This document shows, one piece after another, positions 49,986 to 59,155 of a stretch of DNA of 64,000 bases. The first letter of the stretch is position 1; every line of letters starts with the position of its first letter. A program made the translations under genes and the position numbers. A model generated the notes under the pieces. It was not told where the DNA came from and ran no database searches. It was given only the letters and a program-made list of their open reading frames with translations. Location: assembly GCA_001899065.1 (NCBI GenBank), contig MKUZ01000019.1:1-64000 (forward strand), written 5' to 3'. Origin of the DNA: Devosia sp. 66-22 (GTDB lineage Bacteria; Pseudomonadota; Alphaproteobacteria; Rhizobiales; Devosiaceae).

Positions 49986-50804
49986 TCAGCCGGTGCTGTC
50001 GACCATTTGGTCCATCATCGAGGCCGGCTGCGGCGCGCCGGCCTCGCCGACGATGCGAGCGGGTACGCCCACCACGGTGACGCGCGGCGGCACATCCTTG
50101 ACCACCACGGAGCCGGCGCCGATGCGGGCGCAATCGCCGATCTTGATGTTGCCGAGCACCTTGGCACCCGCGCCGATCAGCACGCCATTGCCGATCTTGG
50201 GATGGCGATCCTCGTCGGCCTTGCCGGTGCCGCCCAGCGTGACGCCCTGCAGGATCGAGCAATTGTCGCCGATGACGGCGGTTTCGCCGGCGATGAAGCC
50301 GGTGGCGTGATCGAGCATGATGCCCTTGCCGACACGGCAGGCGGGATTGATATCGACCTGGAACACCTGGCTCGAGCGGCTCTGCAGATACAGCGCGAAA
50401 TCCTTGCGGCCGGCGAGCCACAGGCCATTGGCGAAACGATGCGTCTGGATCGCCTGGTAGCCCTTGAAATAGAGGAACGGCACGATGGCGCGGTGGGCGG
50501 CCGGGTCGCGCTCGAGCGTGGCGGCCAGGTCGGCGCGCGCTTCGCCGGCAATCTCGGGGCGGAACAGCAGCGCGTCCTGGAAGGCCTGTCGGATCAATTC
50601 GGCGGAGACGTCGCCATCACCCAACCGCTCGGACAGCCGGCTGATCAGCGCGGCCTCGAAGGTGGGCTGGTTGAGCACATGCGCCATCACCATGGCGGCG
50701 AGAGCCGGCTCGTCGACGACTATCGCCTTGGCATTGGCGCGCACGGCTTCCCACGCCGGATCGACGGGCTTGATGTTGTCGCTGGGCTTGAGCTGCACGC
50801 TCAT
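49986..50804 (-). CDS. cysE: Serine O-acetyltransferase
   Basis: The 272-residue enzyme makes O-acetylserine for cysteine synthesis. The N-terminal helical domain (VRANAKAIVVDEPALAAMV) is followed by the left-handed hexapeptide-repeat helix: GIMLDHATGFIAGETAVIGD with the catalytic Asp/His, then CSILQGVTLGG and IGNGVLIGAGAKVLGN. ATG 50804 follows GGAG; an ATG four codons earlier is possible. DUF3126 follows about 110 bases later on the same strand. Confidence 0.95.
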   Translation of the reverse strand: MSVQLKPSDNIKPVDPAWEAVRANAKAIVVDEPALAAMVMAHVLNQPTFEAALISRLSERLGDGDVSAELIRQAFQDALLFRPEIAGEARADLAATLERDPAAHRAIVPFLYFKGYQAIQTHRFANGLWLAGRKDFALYLQSRSSQVFQVDINPACRVGKGIMLDHATGFIAGETAVIGDNCSILQGVTLGGTGKADEDRHPKIGNGVLIGAGAKVLGNIKIGDCARIGAGSVVVKDVPPRVTVVGVPARIVGEAGAPQPASMMDQMVDSTG

Positions 50805-50910
50805 GACGGTCTCCATCGCAGAGTGCCGATATAAGGCATTTGCGTTCTCAGACCAAGCTCACCGGCGCAAAATGGTTCACACTTTGGCGTATGGCGCGCA
50901 TGCGTCCGGC

Positions 50911-51663
50911 TCAATGGGCGAGCAGGAATTTGATGGCTGCGGCCTTGAATTTGGGATCGCCGGTCGAGAGCATGTGATTGCGCTTGGGGATGACGAAACC
51001 CTCGCCGTTGGGCAGCAGGTCAGTGAGCGGCGCGATGCCGCCCGCCATCTCGTCGTTCTCGCCCACCGCGACCAGCACGGGCGCGGTGATGCGGCGCACG
51101 TCGTCGGCCCGCATCGGCTCGCGCGAGGAGACGACGCAGGCGGCGAGCGCCGCGCGGTCCGCCTTCGAATGATCGGCGAACAGCCGGAACTGGCGGCCGA
51201 CGGCCGTGGTGACGTCGGCAAGGCTGTCGGCGGTCAGCGCTTTGGCGATTTCCTCGGAATCGTCCATGCCGGTCATGAGATTGCCCCCCATGCCGCCCCA
51301 GATGGCGCAGCGGACGCGCTCGGGGTGCCGCAGCATCAGGAAGGCGGTGATGCGGGCGCCCATCGAAAAGCCGATGACCGGCACGCGGTCGAGCCCCAGT
51401 TGGTCGAGCAGATTGGCCGCGTCGTCGGCCATGTCGTGCGCGAGATAGAGCCGGGGGTCGTAGACCTTGCGCGACCGGCCGTGCCCGCGATTGTCGATGG
51501 TGATGGGCTGGTAGCCGGCCTGCTTGAGCGCCTCGACCCAACCGGTGTTCACCCAGTTGATGGCGCCTGACGAGGCGAAGCCGTGGATCAGCAGGATCGG
51601 CGCGCCGCGCTCGCCATGGATGTCGTAGGCGATCTCGATGCTGTCGGAGAGGAAGCTGGGCAT
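50911..51663 (-). CDS. Alpha/beta hydrolase
   Basis: The 250-residue protein follows the alpha/beta hydrolase order: PILLIHGFASSGAINW, TIDNRGHGRSRKV, nucleophile elbow VIGFSMGARI, acid in VGENDEM, and His in PKRNHMLS. No signal peptide. It fits esterase, epoxide-hydrolase-like or dehalogenase families of unknown substrate. ATG 51663 is preferred; a codon five residues earlier is possible. The start is close to the small rightward gene at 51761. Confidence 0.85.
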   Translation of the reverse strand: MPSFLSDSIEIAYDIHGERGAPILLIHGFASSGAINWVNTGWVEALKQAGYQPITIDNRGHGRSRKVYDPRLYLAHDMADDAANLLDQLGLDRVPVIGFSMGARITAFLMLRHPERVRCAIWGGMGGNLMTGMDDSEEIAKALTADSLADVTTAVGRQFRLFADHSKADRAALAACVVSSREPMRADDVRRITAPVLVAVGENDEMAGGIAPLTDLLPNGEGFVIPKRNHMLSTGDPKFKAAAIKFLLAH

Positions 51664-51760
51664 GCCTGCCCCTAGCACTAACCGGCAACGCCGTCATTCC
51701 CGCCGGCGCGGACGATATGTGCGCTCGAAATTCCTGTTGCGTCCGCTTCGGCAAATAAAT

Positions 51761-51976
51761 ATGAGTTCAATTGTCATCTTAATGAGAGCCGCTAGATGCT
51801 TTGTGGGCAAAGCAGGCGTGGCGGACTCGGCGGTTGTGACCAGAGGCGCGGTGGCACCCATCATCGGCCAGGAGTTCGTCTACTCGGTTTCCCCGCCCAC
51901 CGGTCTGTCGCTCAAATGGGGGCTTTCACGATATCTCGACCTGCTCGCCAAGGCAGCCGAGAAAGCGGGCGGCTGA
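51761..51976 (+). CDS. Small protein of unknown function (71 aa)
   Basis: The 71-residue frame starts at ATG 51761 and ends just before a strong terminator (52000-52027), which supports it as a real transcription unit. The product begins MSSIVILMRAARCFVGK and ends with a helix LSRYLDLLAKAAEKAGG. There is no signal peptide or known motif. Upstream sequence is AT-richer than average (AAATAAATATG), as expected for a promoter or ribosome region. Confidence 0.45.
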   Translation: MSSIVILMRAARCFVGKAGVADSAVVTRGAVAPIIGQEFVYSVSPPTGLSLKWGLSRYLDLLAKAAEKAGG

Positions 51977-51999
51977 AGCTCAACCCTTCGCCACCCGTC

Positions 52000-52027
52000 G
52001 AGCCGGCGCTTCCCTGAGCGCCGGCTC
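52000..52027 (+). terminator. Rho-independent-type terminator
   Basis: A perfect 10-bp GC-rich stem (52000-52009 with 52018-52027) encloses an eight-base loop and is followed by a pyrimidine-rich CTTCTT. It lies 24 bases after the stop of the small gene ending at 51976. Confidence 0.65.
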
Positions 52028-52128
52028 CTTCTTACTGGGAGAATGGCCGGCCGCGCCCGTCGCCTTCCCTTCGCCCCGTGCCTTCGATATGGTCCGGCCA
52101 GTTCGAATCCGGCCGAAAGACCTCTCCC

Positions 52129-52374
52129 ATGGCGCACACCTCCACCCCGCATTTCCACAATACCGAGGGGCTGAAGCGCATCGAGGTAGGCTCCAAGGAG
52201 TTCATGTGCGTTGGCGCGCTGCCGCCGTTCGACCACCCGCACATCTATATCGACATGGGCAAGGACAACGAGGTCGTGTGCGCCTATTGCTCGACGCTCT
52301 ACGTGTTCAATGCCGAGCTCGCCCCGGGCACGTCGCAGCCGCTGTCGGCCGTCTATCACGCCGAACCCGCCTAG
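52129..52374 (+). CDS. Zinc-finger CHCC-domain protein
   Basis: The 81-residue protein belongs to the short zf-CHCC family related to the NDUFS6 subunit of complex I. The key residues are Cys in FMCVGALPPF, His in DHPHIYIDMG and the two Cys in VVCAYCSTLYVF. In alphaproteobacteria it is a separate small protein. It lies 6 bases before the monooxygenase gene and is probably co-transcribed with it. ATG 52129 starts the family-like MAHTSTPHFHN segment. Confidence 0.9.
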   Translation: MAHTSTPHFHNTEGLKRIEVGSKEFMCVGALPPFDHPHIYIDMGKDNEVVCAYCSTLYVFNAELAPGTSQPLSAVYHAEPA

Positions 52375-52380
52375 CCTCCG

Positions 52381-53619
52381 ATGGCCAGTTCTGGCCGCAC
52401 CGTCTACATCGCCGGAGCCGGCATTGCGGGCATGACGCTTGCGCTGGCGCTCGCCAAGTTCGGCGCGACGGTGGTCGTGCTCGAGCGCAACAAGAAGGTG
52501 CAGGAAGTGGGCGCGGGGCTACAGATCAGCCCCAATGCGCGCCGCGTGCTCAATCAGCTCGGGCTCGACAAGGCGATCGCGCAGAAGAGCTTCGAGCCCA
52601 CCGGCATCGACATCCATCCGTTCCGCGCCGACAAGCCGCTGGTGACGCTGGCGCTGGGCGCGGCGATGCGCGAGGCGTTCGGCGTGCCCTACGCGGTGAT
52701 GCACCGCGCCGACCTCGCCGACGTGCTCTACCGGGCGTGCCGGCGCTTTGCCAATATCGACATGCTGTTCGGCATCCACAGCTTCGATGCGATCAACCAC
52801 GAGCGCGGCACCTCGATCGTTGTCGACGAAGCGAGCGGCAATGCGCGCAGCGCGCGGGTGCACGCCTTCGTGGGTGCCGACGGGGTGCGGTCGGAAACGC
52901 GGACGCGCGTGCTGAGCGGGCCGGACGCGAAATATTCGGGGTATGTGGCCTGGCGCACGACGCTGTCGGCTGACCTGCTGGTCGGCGTGCTGGCGCCGGA
53001 CCGCACGACGCTGCTGTTCGCGCCGGGCTATCACGCAGTGTGTTACCCCCTGCCCCATCGCCGGCAGTTCAACATCGCACTGTTCGTCAAGGAGCCGGCG
53101 TCGCGGCTCGATCCGCAGAATCCGCCCAAGGAGCCGAAGCTGCCCTGGGCAGCGATGCCGTCCAGAACGATCGATGCGATCATGGCCGTCGCCACGGGGA
53201 GCTGGGGCTACTGGGTGGTCGACGTGGTGGACGCCCCGGTATGGTCCGACGGCGGGGTCGGGCTGGTCGGCGACGCAGCGCATGCGATGCTGCCGTTCCA
53301 GGCGCAGGGGGCGGCGATGGCAATCGAGGACGCGGCGATCCTCGCCCCGCTGCTGATGACCGAACCGGATGCCGCCGACGCGTTCAAGCGCTATGAGGCG
53401 ATGCGGCGGCCACGCGTCGAGCGGGTGCGCAAGGTTTCCAACTCCAACGGCTTCGCGTTCCACCTCGAATGGCCGTTCGCGGTGGCGCGGAACGCGGTGA
53501 TCGCGGCGCAGGGACCGCGCGGCCATCTCAGGCGCCTCGCCTGGCTCTACGGCTACGACGCGGCGCCGGAGCCCGCAGTGCCGCCACCCCTGCGGCCCGG
53601 GGAGTCCGGACGGCCTTAG
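52381..53619 (+). CDS. FAD-dependent monooxygenase (salicylate-hydroxylase-like)
   Basis: The 412-residue flavoprotein has the FAD motif YIAGAGIAGMTLALALA, then QEVGAGLQISPNARRVL, the DG motif VGADGVRSETRT and the second FAD motif VGLVGDAAHAMLPFQAQGA. This places it with salicylate or 6-hydroxynicotinate hydroxylases; a role in ubiquinone synthesis is possible but not supported by a coq gene nearby. The substrate is unknown. It follows the zf-CHCC gene. Confidence 0.85.
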   Translation: MASSGRTVYIAGAGIAGMTLALALAKFGATVVVLERNKKVQEVGAGLQISPNARRVLNQLGLDKAIAQKSFEPTGIDIHPFRADKPLVTLALGAAMREAFGVPYAVMHRADLADVLYRACRRFANIDMLFGIHSFDAINHERGTSIVVDEASGNARSARVHAFVGADGVRSETRTRVLSGPDAKYSGYVAWRTTLSADLLVGVLAPDRTTLLFAPGYHAVCYPLPHRRQFNIALFVKEPASRLDPQNPPKEPKLPWAAMPSRTIDAIMAVATGSWGYWVVDVVDAPVWSDGGVGLVGDAAHAMLPFQAQGAAMAIEDAAILAPLLMTEPDAADAFKRYEAMRRPRVERVRKVSNSNGFAFHLEWPFAVARNAVIAAQGPRGHLRRLAWLYGYDAAPEPAVPPPLRPGESGRP

Positions 53620-53674
53620 GCTTGCCTAGACCCGACGCCCCGTGTCACCTAGCGCCTCGTAGAAAAGAAGCCTC

Positions 53675-55021
53675 ATGGCCCCTGCCAAAAAAGACTCCCC
53701 CCTCACCCTCGCCTGCATCCTGATCACCATCCTGCTGGACATGGTGGGTTACGGCATCATCGTTCCGGTGCTGCCCGAATTGATCAAGGATCTGACCGGC
53801 GGCAGCGTGGCGCAGGCGGCGGTGATCGGCGGCTGGCTGGTGTTCGCCTATGCGGTGACGCAGTTCGTGTCCTCGCCGGTGCTGGGCAATCTGTCGGACC
53901 GCTTCGGGCGCCGGCCGGTGCTGCTCGCGTCGCTGCTCGGCCTCACCTTCGACTATGCCATGATGGCCCTCGCACCGGTGGTCTGGTACCTGTTCATCGG
54001 CCGGTTCGTGTCGGGCGTGGCCGGCGCCGCGGTGGCCACCGCGACCGCCTACATGGCCGACATCACGACGCCCGAAAAGCGCACGCAGCGCTTCGGGCTG
54101 ATCGGCGCGGCATTCGGGCTCGGCTTCATCATCGGGCCGGTGATCGGCGGCGAGCTCGGCGAGTTCGGCCCTAAGGTGCCGTTCTTTGCCGCGGCCGGGC
54201 TCGCCTTCGCCAACTTCCTGTTCGGTCTGTTCGTGCTGCCGGAATCGCTGAGCAAGACGCATCGGCGCCCGTTCAGCTTCAAGCGCGCCAATCCGTTCGG
54301 CGCGATCCTGTCGCTGCGCAAATTCCCCACCGTGCTGTGGCTGCTGCTGGCGCTGCTGTTCTTCACCATGGCGGCGCAGGCCTTCCCGTCGGTCTACAAC
54401 TACTTCACCATCGAAGTGTTCGGCTTCACCTCGTCGCAGATCGGCCGGACGCTGGGGCTGTTCGGCATCGTCTTCGCGCTGTTCCAGGCGTTCGGTGTCG
54501 GCCCGCTGGTCAAGCGCTTCCAGGAGACGCCAGTGGTGGTGCTGGGCATGTCGGCGGCGGCAATCGCCTTTGTCGGCATCGCCTTCATCCACGCCGAGAG
54601 CTGGCTCTATGTGCTGATCGTGATCGGCGCGGCGAGCGGCCTTGCGGCGCCGGCCATCAACGGCGTGATGTCGCGGCAGGTGCCCGACAATGCGCAAGGC
54701 GAGCTGCAGGGCGCGGTCAACGCCGCCAACTCGCTGGCGACGATCATCGGCCCGTTGCTGGCAACGCAGGTCTTTGCCCTGTTCACGGTGTCGCCGCAGC
54801 CCTTCGGCTATATGCCCGGCGCACCGTTCCTGCTGGCGGCGGCCTTCGTGATCCTCGCCGCGGCACTCTTCCTGTTCACGGCGGTGCGCTTCGACCTCAG
54901 CCACAAGCCGAGCGTCGCCCTGCACCCCAAGACCCCCGAGATCTCCCCGCCCGGCCAGATGAACATCCCCACTGCCGAGCGGGAAGGCAAAGGCGAGGAC
55001 GACGAGTCCGAGCGCGACTAG
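53675..55021 (+). CDS. MFS efflux transporter of the tetracycline-resistance type
   Basis: The 448-residue protein has 12 predicted membrane segments. MFS motif A is present as GNLSDRFGRRPVLL, with ILLDMVGYGIIVPVLPELI at the start, typical of TetA-like proton antiporters. RFVSGVAGAAVATATAYMAD and GFIIGPVIGG match the family. The C-terminal tail is hydrophilic. It would expel a drug-like substrate from the cytoplasm. The substrate cannot be assigned. It converges with gnd. Confidence 0.85.
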   Translation: MAPAKKDSPLTLACILITILLDMVGYGIIVPVLPELIKDLTGGSVAQAAVIGGWLVFAYAVTQFVSSPVLGNLSDRFGRRPVLLASLLGLTFDYAMMALAPVVWYLFIGRFVSGVAGAAVATATAYMADITTPEKRTQRFGLIGAAFGLGFIIGPVIGGELGEFGPKVPFFAAAGLAFANFLFGLFVLPESLSKTHRRPFSFKRANPFGAILSLRKFPTVLWLLLALLFFTMAAQAFPSVYNYFTIEVFGFTSSQIGRTLGLFGIVFALFQAFGVGPLVKRFQETPVVVLGMSAAAIAFVGIAFIHAESWLYVLIVIGAASGLAAPAINGVMSRQVPDNAQGELQGAVNAANSLATIIGPLLATQVFALFTVSPQPFGYMPGAPFLLAAAFVILAAALFLFTAVRFDLSHKPSVALHPKTPEISPPGQMNIPTAEREGKGEDDESERD

Positions 55022-55031
55022 CGCACGCGAC

Positions 55032-56456
55032 TTACTTCCCCAGCGTGCTCGGCCAGGTGCCGTGCTGTTCGCCGTCGCGGTCGGTCAGGATGAAGCCGTG
55101 GGCGCCGAAGAAGTCGCGCTGGCCTTGCGTCAGGTTGGCGGTGCCGCGCGCCTGGCGGTAGCTGTCGAAATAGGCGAGCGAGGCCGAAAGACAGATCATC
55201 GGAAACTCGCCGAGCGCGGCGGCGGCGACGATGCGGCGCAGCGACTTGTTGGCGTCCTTCATGATGTCGATAAAGTCGGGGACCATCAGCAGGTTCTCCG
55301 AACCGCCCTTGGCGTAGGCGGCCGACATCTGGTCGAGGAAGCGGGAGCGGATGATGCAACCGGCGCGCCAGATCTTGGCGATGGTGGCGAGCGGCAGGTT
55401 CCAGCCGTTCTCCTCGGATGCCCTGGCCATCACGGCAAAGCCCTGCGCGTAGGAGACGATCTTGCCGGCGAGCAGCGCCTTTTCGAGGTCGGCCATGTCG
55501 ATGGACTTGCCGCCGAGGCCGGCCATCTTGCCATAGACGGCCTCGGCCGCGACGCGTTCCTCCTTGCGCGAGGAGATCGAGCGGGCGGCGACGGCGCCTT
55601 CGATGGCGGTGGCGGGGACGCCGAGCTGCTGGGCGGCGATGGCCGACCAGGCGCCGGTGCCCTTCTGGCCCGCCTTGTCGAGGATGAGCTCGACCAGCGG
55701 CCTGCCCGTCCTGGGCTCGACCGCTTCGAGCACATAGCCGGTGATCTCGATGAGGTAGGAGTTGAGCGCGCCCTTGTTCCACTCCTTGAACACGGTCGAC
55801 GAGGCCTTGGGGTCCATGCCCAGGCCATCGCGCATCACGCCATAGACTTCGGCGATCATCTGCATGTCGCCATACTCGATGCCGTTGTGGATCATCTTGA
55901 CGAAATGGCCGGCGCCGCCCTCGCCCAGATAAGCGCAGCACGGCTCGCCGTTGAACTTGGCCGAGATCGCCTCGAGGATGGGCTGGGCGTTCTTCCATTC
56001 CTGCTCGGGGCCGCCGACCATGATCGAGGGGCCGTGGCGGGCGCCCTCTTCGCCACCGGAGACACCGATGCCGAGGAAGCCGATGCCCTTGGACTTCAGA
56101 TATTCATAGCGACGCTGGCTGTCGGTATAGAGCGAATTGCCGCATTCGAGGATGGCGTCGCCGGGCTCGAGCATGGGCAGCAGGTGCTCGATCATTTCGT
56201 CGACGGGCTTGCCGGCCTTGACCATGATGATGATCGAGCGCGGGCGCTTCACGGCCTTGATGAAGGCGGCGATGTCGGCTTCGGGGACGACCTTGCCGTC
56301 GAGGCCCTGCGCCTTGGCCGTCACCATGAAGTCGTCGATCTTGGACGCCGTCCGGTTGTGGACCGCGATGGTGTAGCCCTTCTCGGCGATATTGAGCGCG
56401 AGGTTGGAGCCCATCACCGCGAGACCGATCAGGCCGATATCGGCAGTCGACGACAT
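55032..56456 (-). CDS. gnd: 6-phosphogluconate dehydrogenase, decarboxylating
   Basis: The 474-residue enzyme oxidises 6-phosphogluconate to ribulose 5-phosphate with NADP. The nucleotide motif GLAVMGSNLALNIAE and following VHNRT (an Arg favouring NADP) are at the N-terminus. The active site HFVKMIHNGIEYGDMQMI and a long all-helical C-terminal half are complete, ending GTWPSTLGK. The gluconate SDR and gluconokinase genes lie divergently at 56602 and 57452, so gluconate can enter here through 6-phosphogluconate. Confidence 0.97.
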   Translation of the reverse strand: MSSTADIGLIGLAVMGSNLALNIAEKGYTIAVHNRTASKIDDFMVTAKAQGLDGKVVPEADIAAFIKAVKRPRSIIIMVKAGKPVDEMIEHLLPMLEPGDAILECGNSLYTDSQRRYEYLKSKGIGFLGIGVSGGEEGARHGPSIMVGGPEQEWKNAQPILEAISAKFNGEPCCAYLGEGGAGHFVKMIHNGIEYGDMQMIAEVYGVMRDGLGMDPKASSTVFKEWNKGALNSYLIEITGYVLEAVEPRTGRPLVELILDKAGQKGTGAWSAIAAQQLGVPATAIEGAVAARSISSRKEERVAAEAVYGKMAGLGGKSIDMADLEKALLAGKIVSYAQGFAVMARASEENGWNLPLATIAKIWRAGCIIRSRFLDQMSAAYAKGGSENLLMVPDFIDIMKDANKSLRRIVAAAALGEFPMICLSASLAYFDSYRQARGTANLTQGQRDFFGAHGFILTDRDGEQHGTWPSTLGK

Positions 56457-56601
56457 TAGTTTCTCCTCAGAGGACTATAGGATTTTCTTGGCGCGCTTTT
56501 TGGCATGCGCAGGGGGCAAAAGCCACCACAAAGCTATGGCGGCGCTGGCGAAAAGGCCGGTATATCGGGCGCATCGCCGCAGTCGCCGGAGGGCCTGAAT
56601 C

Positions 56602-57372
56602 GTGGATTGGCTATCGCAGTTTTCGCTCGCCGGACGACGCGCGCTGGTGACCGGGTCGAGCCGCGGCATCGGGCTGGGCATCGCCACCGCGCTCGCCGGC
56701 GCGGGCGCCGAACTGATCCTCAATGCGCGCGATACGGTGGCGCTGGGCGCGGCAGCGGCACGGCTCGCCGAGGGCGGCGCGCGGGCCCGCGGCGTGGCGT
56801 TCGACGTGACCAATGCCGAGAGCGTGAACGAGGCCGTCGACTACATCGAGGCCGAGATCGGGCCGATCGATATCCTGGTCAACAATGCCGGAATGCAGCA
56901 CCGCGCGCCGCTCGAGGACTTTCCCGAGGAGATGTTCGAGCGCGTGATGGCGACGAACGTGACCTCGGTGTTTCTTGTCGGCCAGGCGGTGGCGCGGCGG
57001 ATGATCCCGCGCGGACGCGGCAAGATCATCAACATCGCCTCGGTGATGACCGGCGTAGCGCGCAAATCCATCGCGCCCTATGCCGCCAGCAAGGCTGCGG
57101 TGGGCAATCTCACCCGCGCCATGGCGACCGAATGGGCGCGGCACGGGATCAATGCCAACGCCATCGCGCCGGGCTATTTCAAGACCGAGCTCAACGAGGC
57201 GCTGGTCGCCAATCCCGAATTCAACGCCTGGATCGAGACGCGCACGCCGCAGGGGCGCTGGGGCGATGTCGCGGAACTCGGCGGGGCGGCGATCTTTCTC
57301 GCCTCGGACGCGGCGAGCTTCGTCAATGGGCATATCCTTTATGTGGATGGTGCCCTCATGGCGACGGTGTAA
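56602..57372 (+). CDS. SDR oxidoreductase, gluconate 5-dehydrogenase-like
   Basis: The 256-residue protein is a classical SDR: TGSSRGIGLGIATALAGAGA, NNAGMQHRAPLEDFP and the YxxxK active site in IAPYAASKAAVGN with the Ser in NIASVMTG. The NNAGMQxRAPLEDFP segment is characteristic of gluconate 5-dehydrogenase (IdnO/Gno). Neighbouring gluconokinase and gnd support a sugar-acid substrate. Start is GTG 56602. It is likely co-transcribed with the kinase gene 79 bases downstream. Confidence 0.85.
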   Translation: MDWLSQFSLAGRRALVTGSSRGIGLGIATALAGAGAELILNARDTVALGAAAARLAEGGARARGVAFDVTNAESVNEAVDYIEAEIGPIDILVNNAGMQHRAPLEDFPEEMFERVMATNVTSVFLVGQAVARRMIPRGRGKIINIASVMTGVARKSIAPYAASKAAVGNLTRAMATEWARHGINANAIAPGYFKTELNEALVANPEFNAWIETRTPQGRWGDVAELGGAAIFLASDAASFVNGHILYVDGALMATV

Positions 57373-57451
57373 GGTCGCGCGACCCTTCCCTTGTAACGTC
57401 CTGTAATATAATCATGACAGCGCTTTCACAACTGAACGAAATGGATACCGT

Positions 57452-57991
57452 TTGAGCCTCGTTCCCGCCCGCATCCTCATCGTCATGGGCGTCGCTTCGA
57501 GCGGCAAGTCGGTAGTCGGCAAATCGATCGCCCGGCGGCTGCATGCGCCGTTCCTGGACGGCGACGCGTACCATCCGAGCAGCAACAAGGACAAAATGCG
57601 GTCGGGGATCCCGCTGACCGACAGCGACCGCTGGGAATGGCTGTCGACGCTGGCCACGGCCCTGCACGATGCGGCCGAGGGCAAGGGGGTGGCGATCGGC
57701 GCGTGCTCGGCGCTCAAGCGCAGCTATCGCGACCATCTGGTCAGGGAAGCGAGCGAGCCGATCCTGTTCGTATTCCTCGACGGCACCGAGGAGGTGATCG
57801 CCGCCCGCATGGCGACGCGCGTGCACGAATACATGCCGCTGACGCTGCTCGCGAGCCAGTTCGCGACCCTCGAAGTGCCGGGGCCGGACGAAAACGCCAT
57901 CGCGATCCCGGTGACGCTCACGGTCGAGCAGATCGCCGACCGCGCGGTGAGGGCGGTGCCGCACCTCAAGGCATTCAAGCGGAAGCAGTAG
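57452..57991 (+). CDS. Gluconokinase
   Basis: The 179-residue kinase has a P-loop (VMGVASSGKSVVGKSIA) and FLDGDAYHPSSNKDKM, the gluconate-binding segment. WEWLSTLATAL and ACSALKRSYRDHL also match GntK/IdnK type enzymes. It phosphorylates D-gluconate to 6-phosphogluconate, the substrate of Gnd next door. A TTG start at 57452 is used. Its end overlaps the end of the ARMT1-like gene on the other strand. Confidence 0.9.
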   Translation: MSLVPARILIVMGVASSGKSVVGKSIARRLHAPFLDGDAYHPSSNKDKMRSGIPLTDSDRWEWLSTLATALHDAAEGKGVAIGACSALKRSYRDHLVREASEPILFVFLDGTEEVIAARMATRVHEYMPLTLLASQFATLEVPGPDENAIAIPVTLTVEQIADRAVRAVPHLKAFKRKQ

Positions 57992-59051
57992 GCGCGGGCC
58001 GGCCCGGAATGTGCTGGGCGACGACGATCGCGCCGTCCTTGGGGAAGTCCTCGGTGCCCATGCCGGCGGGCCAGACCTGCATGCCGGCGACGCAATAGGA
58101 CTTGATCGAGCGCAGCGACAGCATGGGCGCGGCGGGCAGCACCGAAAGCGACTCGAACGGCGTTGCGATGGGTACGGTGACGTCGCCGATGGCGCGGCGG
58201 AAGTTGAGGTCGCCCTTGAGGACGGTCAGCACCCCCTCCCCCGCGTCGAGCTCCTCGCGCGGCACCTGATCCAGGAACAGCGGCGCCGACCAGAGGGCGT
58301 TCGACATCACGCTGATGCTGCCCCGGCCCACTTCGGCCTGGAGGCGGCGGGCGAAGGAGGAGCCGGACGCCAGCCGGTCGAAGAGGATCACCACGTCGTC
58401 GGTGGTGGTGTCGGAAACAAACATGGGCAGGTGCTTGACGTGGACCGCGACCTCGATGCCCGCCTCTGCCGCGATGATCGCCAGCACCAGATCGGCGACG
58501 AACTCACCGCCGAAATTGTCGGCGATGATGTTCAGCCGGCGCACGGTAGACGGCTCGATCTGCAGCACTTCGCGGCCCAGATAGTGGCTCGAGGCGGGCG
58601 CGCCGACCTGCGACAGATCGTGGGCGTTGGCATGGAGGGCGAGCGTCAGCGCCTCGGGCAAAGTCTGAGTCCGCTGAATCGCTTGCTCGGCCCAGTTGAT
58701 GTGGCGCTCGAGGTCGCGATGCTTGGTGGCGCGGAACGGATCGGCCCGCCGCTCGGGGTAATGTACCGCGAGCAGGATGCGGAAATAGAGCCAGTACTCG
58801 AAGTCGAAGAAGGACGCCTCGAGCGGGCGCTTGCCGTTGACGCGCGCCGGCAGGGTCTCCCAGCCGGGCAGCGGCCAGTCATGCAGGTCGAGCACCATGG
58901 GGGCGTTGGCCTCGACGGCGCGGCCGATGGCGTGGAGTTGGCGGATCGCTTCGGCGTCCTGGCCGTCCTCGGCGAGGCGGATGATGGCGGGAATCCGCGT
59001 CGCAAGCGTCTGGCGCACATAGTCGTGGTAGCGCGATGCGGGCGGAGCCAT
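57975..59051 (-). CDS. DUF89/ARMT1-like metal-dependent phosphatase
   Basis: The 358-residue protein resembles the DUF89 damage-control phosphatase family. The catalytic Asp-Asn pair is in IIADNFGGEFVADLVLA. A further Asp is in VLKGDLNFRRAIGD, matching the KGDLNYR-type motif of the ARMT1 subgroup. A FFDFEYWLYFRILLAVHYPE segment in the N-terminal part also fits. Family members hydrolyse sugar phosphates such as fructose 1-phosphate with Co or Ni. Genes of this subgroup are best known from eukaryotes and less often seen in proteobacteria. It sits beside gluconate genes. Confidence 0.8.
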   Translation of the reverse strand: MAPPASRYHDYVRQTLATRIPAIIRLAEDGQDAEAIRQLHAIGRAVEANAPMVLDLHDWPLPGWETLPARVNGKRPLEASFFDFEYWLYFRILLAVHYPERRADPFRATKHRDLERHINWAEQAIQRTQTLPEALTLALHANAHDLSQVGAPASSHYLGREVLQIEPSTVRRLNIIADNFGGEFVADLVLAIIAAEAGIEVAVHVKHLPMFVSDTTTDDVVILFDRLASGSSFARRLQAEVGRGSISVMSNALWSAPLFLDQVPREELDAGEGVLTVLKGDLNFRRAIGDVTVPIATPFESLSVLPAAPMLSLRSIKSYCVAGMQVWPAGMGTEDFPKDGAIVVAQHIPGRPAPTASA

Positions 59052-59155
59052 GCGCGCACTCTAGCCGTTCCCGCGACGGCACCCAATGACGCAACTGCCA
59101 CAAACTGGCACCCGTCGCCGTTAGCACGCAGCCTCACGATCCAAGGAGCACGCCC

